A stretch of 43,306 nucleotides of DNA from assembly GCA_900315455.1 (NCBI GenBank), contig OMZE01000039.1, forward strand, positions 1-43,306. The letters are read 5' to 3'. The stretch is from an uncultured Prevotellaceae bacterium (lineage in GTDB: Bacteria; Bacteroidota; Bacteroidia; Bacteroidales; Bacteroidaceae). Below, piece by piece: positions 31,170 to 40,439 of the stretch. Numbering within the stretch: the stretch's first letter is position 1; each line of letters begins with the position of its first letter. A program made the position numbers and the translations under genes. The notes under the pieces were generated by a model. The model saw only the letters and a program-made list of their open reading frames with translations. It searched no databases and was not told the origin of the DNA.

Positions 31170-32034
31170 AATCGACAGCGACAGCGGTTTCTGCTTCGGC
31201 GTCACTACCGCCATCAACAAGGCCGAGGAAAAACTCTCGGCAGACAAGACACTATATTGCCTCGGCGATATCGTGCACAACGGCATGGAGTGTGAGCGGT
31301 TGAGGGGGATGGGGCTCATCACCATCAACCACGAACAACTCTCCGGACTCAGCAATACCAAGGTGCTGCTGCGTGCCCATGGAGAGCCGCCAGAGACCTA
31401 CGCGCTCGCCGCACGCAATAACATCGAGATTGTGGATGCCACATGTCCGGTGGTGCTGCAGTTGCAGCGAAGGATAAAAAAGATGTATGACAGCAACCCC
31501 GACGCGCAAATCGTCATCTTCGGACGAAACGGACACGCCGAGGTGCTGGGACTCGTGGGGCAGACCCACAACAACGCCGTGGTGGTGGAGAATATCGAGG
31601 ACGTGCAGCGACTCGACTTCCACAGAGACATCTATCTCTACTCGCAGACCACGAAGTCGCTCGACGAGTTCCACCACATTATAGAATATATACAGCAGCA
31701 TATGGCAGAGGGTGCCACCTTCAGTAGTTTCGACACCATCTGCCGTCAGGTGGCCAACAGGATGCCCAACATCGCGGCTTTCGCAGCCCGGCACGACCTC
31801 ATCCTGTTTGTTTCGGGGGGCAAGAGCAGCAATGGCAAGGTGCTCTTCAAGGAATGTTCGGGAGTCAATCCCAACAGCCACCAGATAGAGGGCCCCGACC
31901 AGATAGACATGGGTTGGCTCGAAGGAGTCGACACCATTGGCATCTGCGGTGCCACGAGCACACCCAAATGGCTCATGGAACAGTGCCGCGACAAGATATT
32001 GGAATACAACGAAAATAAAAATATAAAACAATAA
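31159..32034 (+). CDS. ispH: 4-hydroxy-3-methylbut-2-enyl diphosphate reductase
   Basis: A 291-residue [4Fe-4S] enzyme, the last step of the MEP isoprenoid pathway, making IPP and DMAPP. The three cluster cysteines are Cys12 (GFCFGV), Cys96 (ATCPVV) and Cys195 (DTICRQV). Substrate residues His40 (DIVHN), His74 (RAHGEPP), His126 and Glu128 (GHAEV, with Ala where Pro is usual) are present, as is the SSN triad (GGKSSNGKVL). The length is normal. The start overlaps meaB by 11 bp, implying translational coupling. A C10 protease gene follows after 19 bp with no terminator or promoter visible. Confidence 0.96.
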   Translation: MQIEIDSDSGFCFGVTTAINKAEEKLSADKTLYCLGDIVHNGMECERLRGMGLITINHEQLSGLSNTKVLLRAHGEPPETYALAARNNIEIVDATCPVVLQLQRRIKKMYDSNPDAQIVIFGRNGHAEVLGLVGQTHNNAVVVENIEDVQRLDFHRDIYLYSQTTKSLDEFHHIIEYIQQHMAEGATFSSFDTICRQVANRMPNIAAFAARHDLILFVSGGKSSNGKVLFKECSGVNPNSHQIEGPDQIDMGWLEGVDTIGICGATSTPKWLMEQCRDKILEYNENKNIKQ

Positions 32035-32053
32035 TTATTTAACATTCAATCTT

Positions 32054-35000
32054 ATGAGAAAAAGTTTCTTATTCACAGTGATGGCTTTACTGGCCTTCTC
32101 CCTGAAACTGACGGCAAGTCCCGTCACTATTGAGCAAGCCCAGAATCAAGCCAAGAACTTCTTGCTGTCTATTGGAGCAGAGGTAGGCAACATCACATTG
32201 GTGGAGGCACCTGCGAAGGCTTCTACTACCAATGGTGAAGTGTATTATTATGTTTTCAACTACGGTGCAGACGGTGGATTCGTCATCGTCTCGGGCGACG
32301 ACCGCACCACGCCCATCCTCGGCTATTCCGACCAGGGTCATGTCTCCGCCGACGACATCCAGAACAGTTTCAAGCCCATGCTCGAATCTTACAAGGATGA
32401 GTTGGACAGGGTGGCGATGCTCCCCGACACGGAGTACGACAGGCCACGCCACGTGCAGTCGCCTTCCTATTCTCCCGTATCTCCATTGGTGACGAGCCAC
32501 TGGACTCAGGTCGACCCCTACAACTCCAAGTGCCCGGTAGTGGGTGGCAAGACATCTCCCGCAGGCTGTCTTCCGGTAGCCTTGGCTCAGGTGCTCTACT
32601 CTTTCAGAGACCGTATGCCCGCCAAATTGCCTGTGGCTATCCCCAGTTATTATACCAATACCAATAAGGTTTACGTTCCTGGTGTGGATAAAGGCACTGC
32701 ATTCAACTGGAGCAATATGGTGGATGGACTCATGTCGGCCACCAGTACCCAGAAAAACGCTGTGGCCAACTTCATCCTCTATGTGGGTAAGTCGCTGTTT
32801 GCCGACTACCAGCCTACCAAGACCAATGCCGGTTGGAATAATGTGGTCAAGGCCATCACCACGTATTTCAATTGTTCCAGCGATGTGCACTCCATCAATC
32901 AGAGCGCATATACTCCCTCCAGGTTCCAGGAAATCCTGGTTGGCGAACTGATGGCCAACCGCCCCATTATCATGTATGGTGAGAACTACTCCGGTGAAGC
33001 CCATGCCTTCATCATCGACGGTTTCGATGGTGGCGACATGTTCCATGTCAACTGGGGATGGGGACGAGGCAATGGCTATTTCCTCCTCTCTGTGATGAAC
33101 CCCCTGCAGCCCAATGACGAGGATGCTCAGATTACATCAGAGAAGAGTTTCAACAAGAATATCAAGGCATTCATCGGTATACAGCCCTTGCAGGGATATT
33201 CCGAGCCCGCCGAAGACGTTACGCTGGTGTCGACCATCAACTATTGCTCGGGCAGTACGGTGAAGGTGACTTATACCAACCAGACCTCAAAGAGCCGCAA
33301 GTATACTGCCGGACTGGGCTATGTCGATGATAACGGACGTGTGCACTTGCTGAAGAAATGGACCTTGGGTAGCAAGTCGATTACGGCAGGTGCCTCGGTG
33401 ACGGGTGTGGAGTACAGCCTGAAGACGACCGATTTCACCGCTTTGAGTCTGCCTACCGGCACTTATCAAGTCTATCCCATCTACATGGCAGAGGGTGACG
33501 ACGACTGGCATTTCTGCGACCAGTCAGCCACTTATTGTTATATCAGTGCCAAATACGCAAGTTCTGGCGTAACGGTGAGCAAGAAGTATCCCACTCCCAA
33601 ATACACCGTCACCGACGTCAGTTTCCCCGGTGCGCATGGCAAGGAATACAACCAGTATGTCACCTTCAATGTGACGAACAGTGGCGACGAATCCGTTGGC
33701 ACCCTTTATCTCTATGCCAGCACCTCCTCATCTTCTATGGGGTCTATCAGGTCTAAGGTCTGCCTGCCGCTCAAATCCGGAGAGACAGCCAGCGTGCAGA
33801 TGCAGTTCACACCTGCTTATACAGGCACCTATTACATATGGATTACTGATGGCACCAACACGCTCAAGAAGTCTTCCGTTTACATTTACAGTCTTTCCGC
33901 TACTGCAGTCTATGCCCTTGCTACAGCAGGCTACTCTGTCGACAACCTCAAGGAAGGCTCGTCTACCGCTTTCTATGGCACTACGCTGAAAGGCACGGTG
34001 ACCATCAAGAATAACGGGTCGCATGCCTACGCTGGTTACGTATCTGTCTATCTCTACAAACTTTCGGGCAGCCAATATATCTCTACCCTGGAGCGTAAGG
34101 AGCATTACCTCGAACTCAAGGCTGGTGCGAAGACCACTATCGACTTCTGCTTTGAGGGCCTTGCCTACGGACAGAAATACGGACTTTTCCCCTTGTATGA
34201 GGACACACGTAAGTTTGTCAAGCCTTTGAACATGGGATTAATAGGTTCTCAGGGCATTATCTTCTACACCGCCGATGGCAGCACCACCGCCAATGGCGCT
34301 TCGTCTACGGTCACCGTTCCCAGCAACGTAGTGGCAGTGGATATGTCGGGTGTTGCATCCTCCATTTCGAAGGTTACCCCCAACTCCAACCCCAACACCC
34401 TGTTCTATATGGGCTCCTCTGAGACCGCTCCTTCTGGCTTGTCGGGCAAGAATATCGTCAAGGGCGAGAAATCCAGCAAGATTACGCTCACCGATGGGTA
34501 TGATTTCTATGTGCCCCGCCGCTTCACCGCATCGGAGATAACCTTCACCCGCAAACCTACGATAGGTACAGGTGGCTCGGGTGGATGGACGTCTATCGTG
34601 ATGCCTTTCGATGTCGACGAGGTGTATGTCGGCACTGAACAAATCGACTGGTTCAAGTCTGATACCGACTATGGCAAGAACTTCTGGGTGAAGGAGTTCC
34701 AGGGCATCTCCGGACAAAACACGGTGTGCTTCGGCTATGCCCAGGAAATGAAGGCCAACAACCCCTACATCATGGCAGTGCCCAACAGCAAGTGGGGTGA
34801 GGCATACAACCTCGTGGGCAAGAAAATCGTGTTCCATGGCACCAATGCCTTGGTGGAGAAAGACCCGTCGATATTGGTGGGTTCCGACCTCATGTACTTC
34901 CGTGGCACCTACACCACGCTGAATACCGCCAACACCTACGTGCTCAACTCCACCGGCACCAAGTTCTCCTTTGGTTCCAACAAGGTGAAGCCGTTCTGTG

Positions 35001-35239
35001 GATTCTTCGTGGCGAAGGACCTCGATGTCTTCGGCGTGGGCGACCTCAACATCGGTTCGTTCGAGGATGATACCGATGGCATCGTGACACTCTTCGAGAC
35101 CACCGAAAGCGGCATTGTCGACGTCTACAACGTGAGTGGCGTGAAGGTGGGCACCGCCGAAGTGCAGGACGGCAAGGTCGACCTTGGCAACCTGCCAAGG
35201 GGCGTCTATATCGTCAATGGCAAGAAATACATGAAGTAA
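32054..35239 (+). CDS. C10-family cysteine protease with Spi prodomain and type IX-like tail
   Basis: A 1061-residue secreted protease related to the one at 8982-11363. The signal peptide ends near residue 20 (KLTAS). The Spi-type propeptide (about 22-120) contains YYYVFNYGADGGFVIVSGDD. The catalytic domain has Cys172 in SPAGCLPVALAQ, where family members usually read GCVATAMAQ, and His317 in GEAHAFIIDGFD followed by FHVNWGWGRGNGYF. Repeated beta-sandwich segments (about 380-800) follow, then a C-terminal region with VDVYNVSGVKVG and LPRGVYIVNGKKYMK, a pattern fitting type IX sorting signals. Position at the end of the macroglobulin-DUF1573-meaB-ispH string may reflect simple read-through. 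The strong terminator at 35261-35300 closes the unit. Confidence 0.9.
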   Translation: MRKSFLFTVMALLAFSLKLTASPVTIEQAQNQAKNFLLSIGAEVGNITLVEAPAKASTTNGEVYYYVFNYGADGGFVIVSGDDRTTPILGYSDQGHVSADDIQNSFKPMLESYKDELDRVAMLPDTEYDRPRHVQSPSYSPVSPLVTSHWTQVDPYNSKCPVVGGKTSPAGCLPVALAQVLYSFRDRMPAKLPVAIPSYYTNTNKVYVPGVDKGTAFNWSNMVDGLMSATSTQKNAVANFILYVGKSLFADYQPTKTNAGWNNVVKAITTYFNCSSDVHSINQSAYTPSRFQEILVGELMANRPIIMYGENYSGEAHAFIIDGFDGGDMFHVNWGWGRGNGYFLLSVMNPLQPNDEDAQITSEKSFNKNIKAFIGIQPLQGYSEPAEDVTLVSTINYCSGSTVKVTYTNQTSKSRKYTAGLGYVDDNGRVHLLKKWTLGSKSITAGASVTGVEYSLKTTDFTALSLPTGTYQVYPIYMAEGDDDWHFCDQSATYCYISAKYASSGVTVSKKYPTPKYTVTDVSFPGAHGKEYNQYVTFNVTNSGDESVGTLYLYASTSSSSMGSIRSKVCLPLKSGETASVQMQFTPAYTGTYYIWITDGTNTLKKSSVYIYSLSATAVYALATAGYSVDNLKEGSSTAFYGTTLKGTVTIKNNGSHAYAGYVSVYLYKLSGSQYISTLERKEHYLELKAGAKTTIDFCFEGLAYGQKYGLFPLYEDTRKFVKPLNMGLIGSQGIIFYTADGSTTANGASSTVTVPSNVVAVDMSGVASSISKVTPNSNPNTLFYMGSSETAPSGLSGKNIVKGEKSSKITLTDGYDFYVPRRFTASEITFTRKPTIGTGGSGGWTSIVMPFDVDEVYVGTEQIDWFKSDTDYGKNFWVKEFQGISGQNTVCFGYAQEMKANNPYIMAVPNSKWGEAYNLVGKKIVFHGTNALVEKDPSILVGSDLMYFRGTYTTLNTANTYVLNSTGTKFSFGSNKVKPFCGFFVAKDLDVFGVGDLNIGSFEDDTDGIVTLFETTESGIVDVYNVSGVKVGTAEVQDGKVDLGNLPRGVYIVNGKKYMK

Positions 35240-35260
35240 AACTTCTTCTTGAAACTTAGC

Positions 35261-35300
35261 ACAGGGGGGCGTGTAAAATGACACGCTCCCCTGTCTTTTT
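35261..35300 (+). terminator. Strong intrinsic terminator after the second C10 protease
   Basis: A 14-bp stem, ACAGGGGGGCGTGT (35261-35274) with ACACGCTCCCCTGT (35281-35294), has one mismatch and a 6-nt loop and is followed by CTTTTT. Confidence 0.9.
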
Positions 35301-35351
35301 ACAGCACTTTTGAAGTAAATTAGTCGTCAACAACATTTTTTTGTCCGTTTA

Positions 35352-35383
35352 TTTGTTCATTTCGGAAATTTTAACTATTTTTA
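35352..35383 (+). promoter_or_regulatory. Promoter of the 1668-aa protein gene
   Basis: TTTG (35352-35355), a 20-bp spacer and TATTTTTA (35376-35383), which matches TAnnTTTG at five of six positions. The leader to the ATG at 35433 is about 42 nt. Confidence 0.6.
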
Positions 35384-35432
35384 CGGACTAAGAAATAGGG
35401 TAAATAACCAAGGACTAATTTACTGCTAACCT

Positions 35433-38400
35433 ATGAAACGATTATTATACACGTTGGCCATCTTCTGGCTGATGGCTTTGGCTGTTACAGCCCAGGATTT
35501 CAAACTCTACTATGCGAAGAATGTGACCAACGTCACCGATTTCAGCAGCACCCGTAGGATTGCCCAGCAACTCACGTGGAAGGAAGTCGTTGACGGAGCC
35601 ATCGACGGCAACGCCGTAGATGTGAAGGCCGTCACCGACATGTTGAAAGACACGCGCATGAAAGGGTTGGAAGACCAGGAACTGTTCTGGCGTATGCGCG
35701 ACGAGACGCTGCTCGCCTTCCGTATCAACGACGGTAGTGGAAAAACCGGTATCTATGAGGTAGAGGTAGACTATGGCGTCAAGACCGATGAGGGCAACCC
35801 CTACAAGTTGACGCTCAATACCACCAGTTATTTCTTTGCCAACATGCCGCTCTTTTCCTCCGACCACCACGTCACTGTCACCGTCAAGAAGAAGGGCGGC
35901 AAAGGCAAGCCCATCGTGTTCCGTTACTGGGTATACGACTGGGACAATGAAAACGTCTACATCTTCCAACTTGACCAGAAGCGGCAGTCTACTGGAAATA
36001 CCTACGGCATGGAGTATGTCACCACCTATACCGATGCCGAAGGCAAGCCGCAGTATGAGCACAACACACTGCAACTGCGTTCCACCTGTTTCCAGAGTTT
36101 CTACGTGCCCAAGGGCCACACCCTTACCGACGTCTATTTCGTCACCGGCAACGAGAACGAAGGCTACGACAAGATGCGCATGAACATGGAATTCATGCAT
36201 TCGGGCATCGATATCGACAACAAGATGGAGATACCCCGTTTGGAGACCATGTTCAATCTCACCAAGCACGAGAACCGCGAGTTGATGAACTTCAACTGGT
36301 TGGGTACCGGCCTGTTCGAGCGGTACGACACCCTCTTCCTGCAGTTGTTTACAGAAGACGGCGAACGCATCACCAACGCCAACATCAACGTCCACCGCGT
36401 CGACGGCAAGGGTAACTACATAGATGATGAATCGCTGTCGTATCTGGGTTACGATGCCGCGAGCCGCTCACATCTTGTTCACACCTACGCCCATCATGCC
36501 TACGTCGAGATTCTCGTGCCTGGCTGTCTGCCCATGCTCTACCGCTACAAGGGTGCTGCCGCAGCCGACTCACGCATTCTCGATGAGGAACTCTGTACGG
36601 CGAAACTCACGTTGAAGGCAGGACAGCCCGATGCCAGCGGCATTGCCATCAGCGACCAATACTTGCGCTACATGGATGACATACATGTGGCGGTCACACG
36701 CGATTCCATCGACTATGCCGTTTGCGAGGAGCAAGATTTCAGTCTCTCCGGGCGCTTGCCTGTTGAGACCATCTCGTTCATGGACAATGGCGGAACCGAG
36801 TACCCCAAACTGTTCAACAACGATCCCACGGAGAAGTTTGCCCAGATGGAGGTGGCCTTTTCCAGCCCTAAGGGAAGCGCAGCGCCTTCTTGCTCGTTGA
36901 CTGCCAGAGAGGTGGAGAGCGGCCGCCAGATTACCCTCAGGAATATCAGTACCGAGATTGTGAGCAGCAAGGTGTTCACCCACTTCACCCGCGACTATTT
37001 CTTCACCCGCTACGACCTGACCGATGACCTGCCCTACAACACCGAAGTGGCGCTCACGCTCCAAACCCCGACGTCTACCTATGAGGGCTTCCCTCGTCTC
37101 TGCAATGTGTATTTCAATCAGGAGGAGCAAGAGAAAGAGGTGGAAGAACATGCCCAGGAGAGCGTCAATACCCCCAATGATGCCGACGAGGCGTCCCGGT
37201 CGTTCGAAGACGGCGGTTTCGGCTTTGGCACCGCACCCGAATTCAATCTTAAGATCAGTGATAAATTCACCATCAAGACCGGCAGCGTCATCGACATCTC
37301 CCAGCAGTTGTTCCAATGGTATATCCAACTCGTCTACAATGGTGTGGACCCCGATCAAGACCAAGGCAAGAAGAAAACCGCCCGCACCGCTGCGAAGAAC
37401 TACTCCAACTGGAACAAGACGACATATAAATTCGATGAAGCAGAAAACCAGCCTCTTGAGAGCGCATCCATGACCCTGGCAGGTGGCAGTGAGAAACTTG
37501 ATGACTGGGCTGCCAAGGAGGCCAACCGCATCTTCCAGGTCAATGCCAACCACATTGGTTGGTACTTTGGCGGCGGCGCGAGGCTTGCCATACAGGCCAA
37601 ACTGCCGAAATTCAACGACTTCCAGATCAGCGAATTCTCAGGCTATCTTGAGGGTGGTTTCGGCTGGTTCTGGGCACCGCCAACCAACGGCAAAATCGGC
37701 ACAGTGAAGAAAGTCACCAAACTGGTGCCCCTCGATCTCGACTTTGGTGCCGTCTTCGATCTCAATGTTCGTCTCGACGCAGCACTCATGTCGTTCAACA
37801 AAAAAGCCATGAGCAAGGAAAACATGGGCTTCTTCGCCGGTTTGGGAGGCACTGCAAGGGCTGGCGGATGGTTTGGCATCAAGGTCAAGCGCAATCCTAT
37901 AGCCGACTGCGGCATCAATATGCGTGCAGGCGCCAAGTTGTCGGCCGAGGCAGGCGTTGCCAAGCCATTCATGCTTAAGGAGTATGGGTTGGGAACCCGC
38001 TTCACCTTGCTTGCCCTGATAGAAGCCCATATTTACCTGCGCAGTTTCTGCTGCCACATGTCCTATCAGATGGGTTGGAAATGGGGCAAGCAATTCTTCA
38101 TCCCCAACAATGGCCACAATCCCTACCACAAGGACTTTCCCTACTGGATTCCTAAAGATGCAACCCAGTCGACCGTTGCCAATGCCTACCGCCCGGTGAG
38201 GGCTCCCAAGGCTTCCGACATGGGCTATCCTCTGGTGACCGACGTGGCTATCAATGCCAATCCCCATTTCATCGACGACCATCATGTGGTATACAATGCC
38301 ATGGGCGCCCCCTCCGACTACAACGACGACCATGTGGCCATCTGCTGTCTGGAGGAAGGAGGGAAACACGTCAATGTTTCATCGCCCGGTCTGGCTGCCG

Positions 38401-40439
38401 CCCAACAAATGCGCTCCAAGTGCGGCGAACCAGAGGTGGTGGCCTATCAGCAAGTATGCTCAACCGTAGTCAGCGAGGAAATCAACGATGACAATGCGCT
38501 GCAGCGCACCCTTGAGCAGAACCGCCACATCCAAATCAAGGCCGCTATGCGCCGAGGGGCCGACGAATGGACGGAAACCGTTGTCACCCCCGACGACGGC
38601 TACTTGGACCAGAACCCCGTGGTGACCGTGCAGCAAGACGGAAAGGCAGCCCTGGTCTATCAGCATGGTGAGATGACGCTTATCAACGACACCCTCCCCA
38701 AAGACTCCTTGTACAGTTACGCCCTCCAAGGCGAATTGCTGCTCCGCACCTACGAGCCCGCCACGGGATGGAGCGAGCCCACCCGCCTCTTCGACATCAA
38801 CCCCCAGCTGGCCGTTAACCATTACGACCTCATCATGCGTGGCGACACCGTGCTCGTGGGAGCCAGCATCTACAATGCCCTCACCGACAGCGTCCACATG
38901 TACTATGCCTCGAAGCCCCTGAGAAGCAACAAGGTGACTTACGTCGACGAGCAAATCTCGCCCTACAGTTTCTTCATGAACCGCGTGGGCAAGCATGCCG
39001 TCATTGCCATGGCCTACGAGCGTAGCGACAGTGTGCGTGAGGTGTTCGTGAAGACCCTCTCCATGGACGGATACGGCGACGGTCATGCCGGATGCGACAT
39101 TGGTGTGGACCATTGCACCCCTGACCGCGTGAAAATCATCTGCGACCGCAGCAACGACAATGCCCAGGACTTCGCCGTACTTTGGACCGAGGCCAACAAT
39201 GTGATCCGCGACCCAGCCGAGGGCAGTTACAGCACCGACAGTCTGGGCACCGTGCTCAATGCCTCGCGCATCCATTTGTCCGACACGCCCGCCGTCACCT
39301 ATCCCCTCACCGTTGCTGCCGCCACCGACTCGCTGCAACTCATCGACTTCGACGGCTTCCTCAACGACGACGACGACCGTGTGGCGGTTGTCTACTCCCT
39401 GGCCGACCCCAATGGCGGTGGTGCCGTTATCATGAAGAACGAGAAGGTATTCACCAATGGCTTTGAGGCCGACGTCACCTACTCACGCGAAGCCCTCCTG
39501 GCCAGTGCCTCTCTGCCCGTCAACGTCATCATCAGCAATACCGGCACCTCTTCCATCAACGGCGCCGAGGTAGTCATCAATGGCACAACCCTCCCCATCG
39601 AAGATGCTTTCGTGGCTCCGCTGACGAAAAAGTCATTTACCGTCAACTACCCCCTGACCGACGAATTCGACGGATATATGGAGAGCGAGGTACACGTTTT
39701 CTACGACAATGTATTCAGAAACTCCTCGCAGACTACCCGCCTCGGCAAGCATCGCAACCTTCGTCGTGGTGTAAAGGCGTTTGAGCGTGAACTGGTGGCC
39801 TACAACGACATCGACTGCCGCATCGTCAACCGCCACATCGATCCCGAGAATGGTGTCAACACGTTCCTCATCGAACTGACCGACCGCTCCACATACGGTC
39901 TGCTGCCCAACACCGGACTGCTTCTTGGCATTCATCCGCGCCTTGGAGTCACAGAGACCATCACTCATCAGGCACAGACGCTGGTCACCGATGCCGACTT
40001 CCATCAGGTGGGCAACAGACGCAAGGCCTATGCCACCGTCTATGTCAGTGGCATCACCGAGGTTATCGATGGTTACATCTTTCCCACCATTGTCAATCTG
40101 AGGGCCCTCGACAGCCGTCGCACCATTGTCGAGAATGCCACTGCCGGACGCAACGCCTCAGCGGTGACCCTCTTCCCCTCCGACGATCCCACCTATATCG
40201 ATGCCCTGCGTTATGGACGCGCCGTGCCCACGCACCACACCCTTGTGGAGCGCTACGATGGCGGCATCCGTCTGTCTGGCATCCAGGAGGGCAGCAATGT
40301 CCGCGTGTTCGGCCTCGGCGGCTACCTTCTTTATAATGAGCCGAAGGCAGCAGGCACTACGCTCAACATCCCTCTCTCCACTCGTGGTATCTACATCATT
40401 AGCACTGGTAACGAAATCTTCAAGTATAGTTATGAATAA
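35433..40439 (+). CDS. Very large secreted protein of unknown function
   Basis: A 1668-residue exported protein I cannot assign to a family. What can be seen: a signal peptide (to about residue 20, AVTAQ); an N-terminal beta-rich region to about 555; and an acidic linker (about 560-593, rich in Glu/Asp). Next come a Gly/aromatic-rich segment (about 700-900) with FGGGARLAIQAKLP and LEGGFGWFWAPP, and a long region (about 925-1330) of repeated short beta motifs with Asp-rich turns that suggest a propeller. A CARDB-like beta domain (about 1345-1430, LPVNVIISNTGTSSINGAEVV) precedes a C-terminal tail (IRLSGIQEGSNVRVFGLGG, then GIYIISTGNEIFKY) like type IX sorting signals. It overlaps the next gene by 8 bp, so the two are probably made together. 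Confidence 0.85.
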   Translation: MKRLLYTLAIFWLMALAVTAQDFKLYYAKNVTNVTDFSSTRRIAQQLTWKEVVDGAIDGNAVDVKAVTDMLKDTRMKGLEDQELFWRMRDETLLAFRINDGSGKTGIYEVEVDYGVKTDEGNPYKLTLNTTSYFFANMPLFSSDHHVTVTVKKKGGKGKPIVFRYWVYDWDNENVYIFQLDQKRQSTGNTYGMEYVTTYTDAEGKPQYEHNTLQLRSTCFQSFYVPKGHTLTDVYFVTGNENEGYDKMRMNMEFMHSGIDIDNKMEIPRLETMFNLTKHENRELMNFNWLGTGLFERYDTLFLQLFTEDGERITNANINVHRVDGKGNYIDDESLSYLGYDAASRSHLVHTYAHHAYVEILVPGCLPMLYRYKGAAAADSRILDEELCTAKLTLKAGQPDASGIAISDQYLRYMDDIHVAVTRDSIDYAVCEEQDFSLSGRLPVETISFMDNGGTEYPKLFNNDPTEKFAQMEVAFSSPKGSAAPSCSLTAREVESGRQITLRNISTEIVSSKVFTHFTRDYFFTRYDLTDDLPYNTEVALTLQTPTSTYEGFPRLCNVYFNQEEQEKEVEEHAQESVNTPNDADEASRSFEDGGFGFGTAPEFNLKISDKFTIKTGSVIDISQQLFQWYIQLVYNGVDPDQDQGKKKTARTAAKNYSNWNKTTYKFDEAENQPLESASMTLAGGSEKLDDWAAKEANRIFQVNANHIGWYFGGGARLAIQAKLPKFNDFQISEFSGYLEGGFGWFWAPPTNGKIGTVKKVTKLVPLDLDFGAVFDLNVRLDAALMSFNKKAMSKENMGFFAGLGGTARAGGWFGIKVKRNPIADCGINMRAGAKLSAEAGVAKPFMLKEYGLGTRFTLLALIEAHIYLRSFCCHMSYQMGWKWGKQFFIPNNGHNPYHKDFPYWIPKDATQSTVANAYRPVRAPKASDMGYPLVTDVAINANPHFIDDHHVVYNAMGAPSDYNDDHVAICCLEEGGKHVNVSSPGLAAAQQMRSKCGEPEVVAYQQVCSTVVSEEINDDNALQRTLEQNRHIQIKAAMRRGADEWTETVVTPDDGYLDQNPVVTVQQDGKAALVYQHGEMTLINDTLPKDSLYSYALQGELLLRTYEPATGWSEPTRLFDINPQLAVNHYDLIMRGDTVLVGASIYNALTDSVHMYYASKPLRSNKVTYVDEQISPYSFFMNRVGKHAVIAMAYERSDSVREVFVKTLSMDGYGDGHAGCDIGVDHCTPDRVKIICDRSNDNAQDFAVLWTEANNVIRDPAEGSYSTDSLGTVLNASRIHLSDTPAVTYPLTVAAATDSLQLIDFDGFLNDDDDRVAVVYSLADPNGGGAVIMKNEKVFTNGFEADVTYSREALLASASLPVNVIISNTGTSSINGAEVVINGTTLPIEDAFVAPLTKKSFTVNYPLTDEFDGYMESEVHVFYDNVFRNSSQTTRLGKHRNLRRGVKAFERELVAYNDIDCRIVNRHIDPENGVNTFLIELTDRSTYGLLPNTGLLLGIHPRLGVTETITHQAQTLVTDADFHQVGNRRKAYATVYVSGITEVIDGYIFPTIVNLRALDSRRTIVENATAGRNASAVTLFPSDDPTYIDALRYGRAVPTHHTLVERYDGGIRLSGIQEGSNVRVFGLGGYLLYNEPKAAGTTLNIPLSTRGIYIISTGNEIFKYSYE

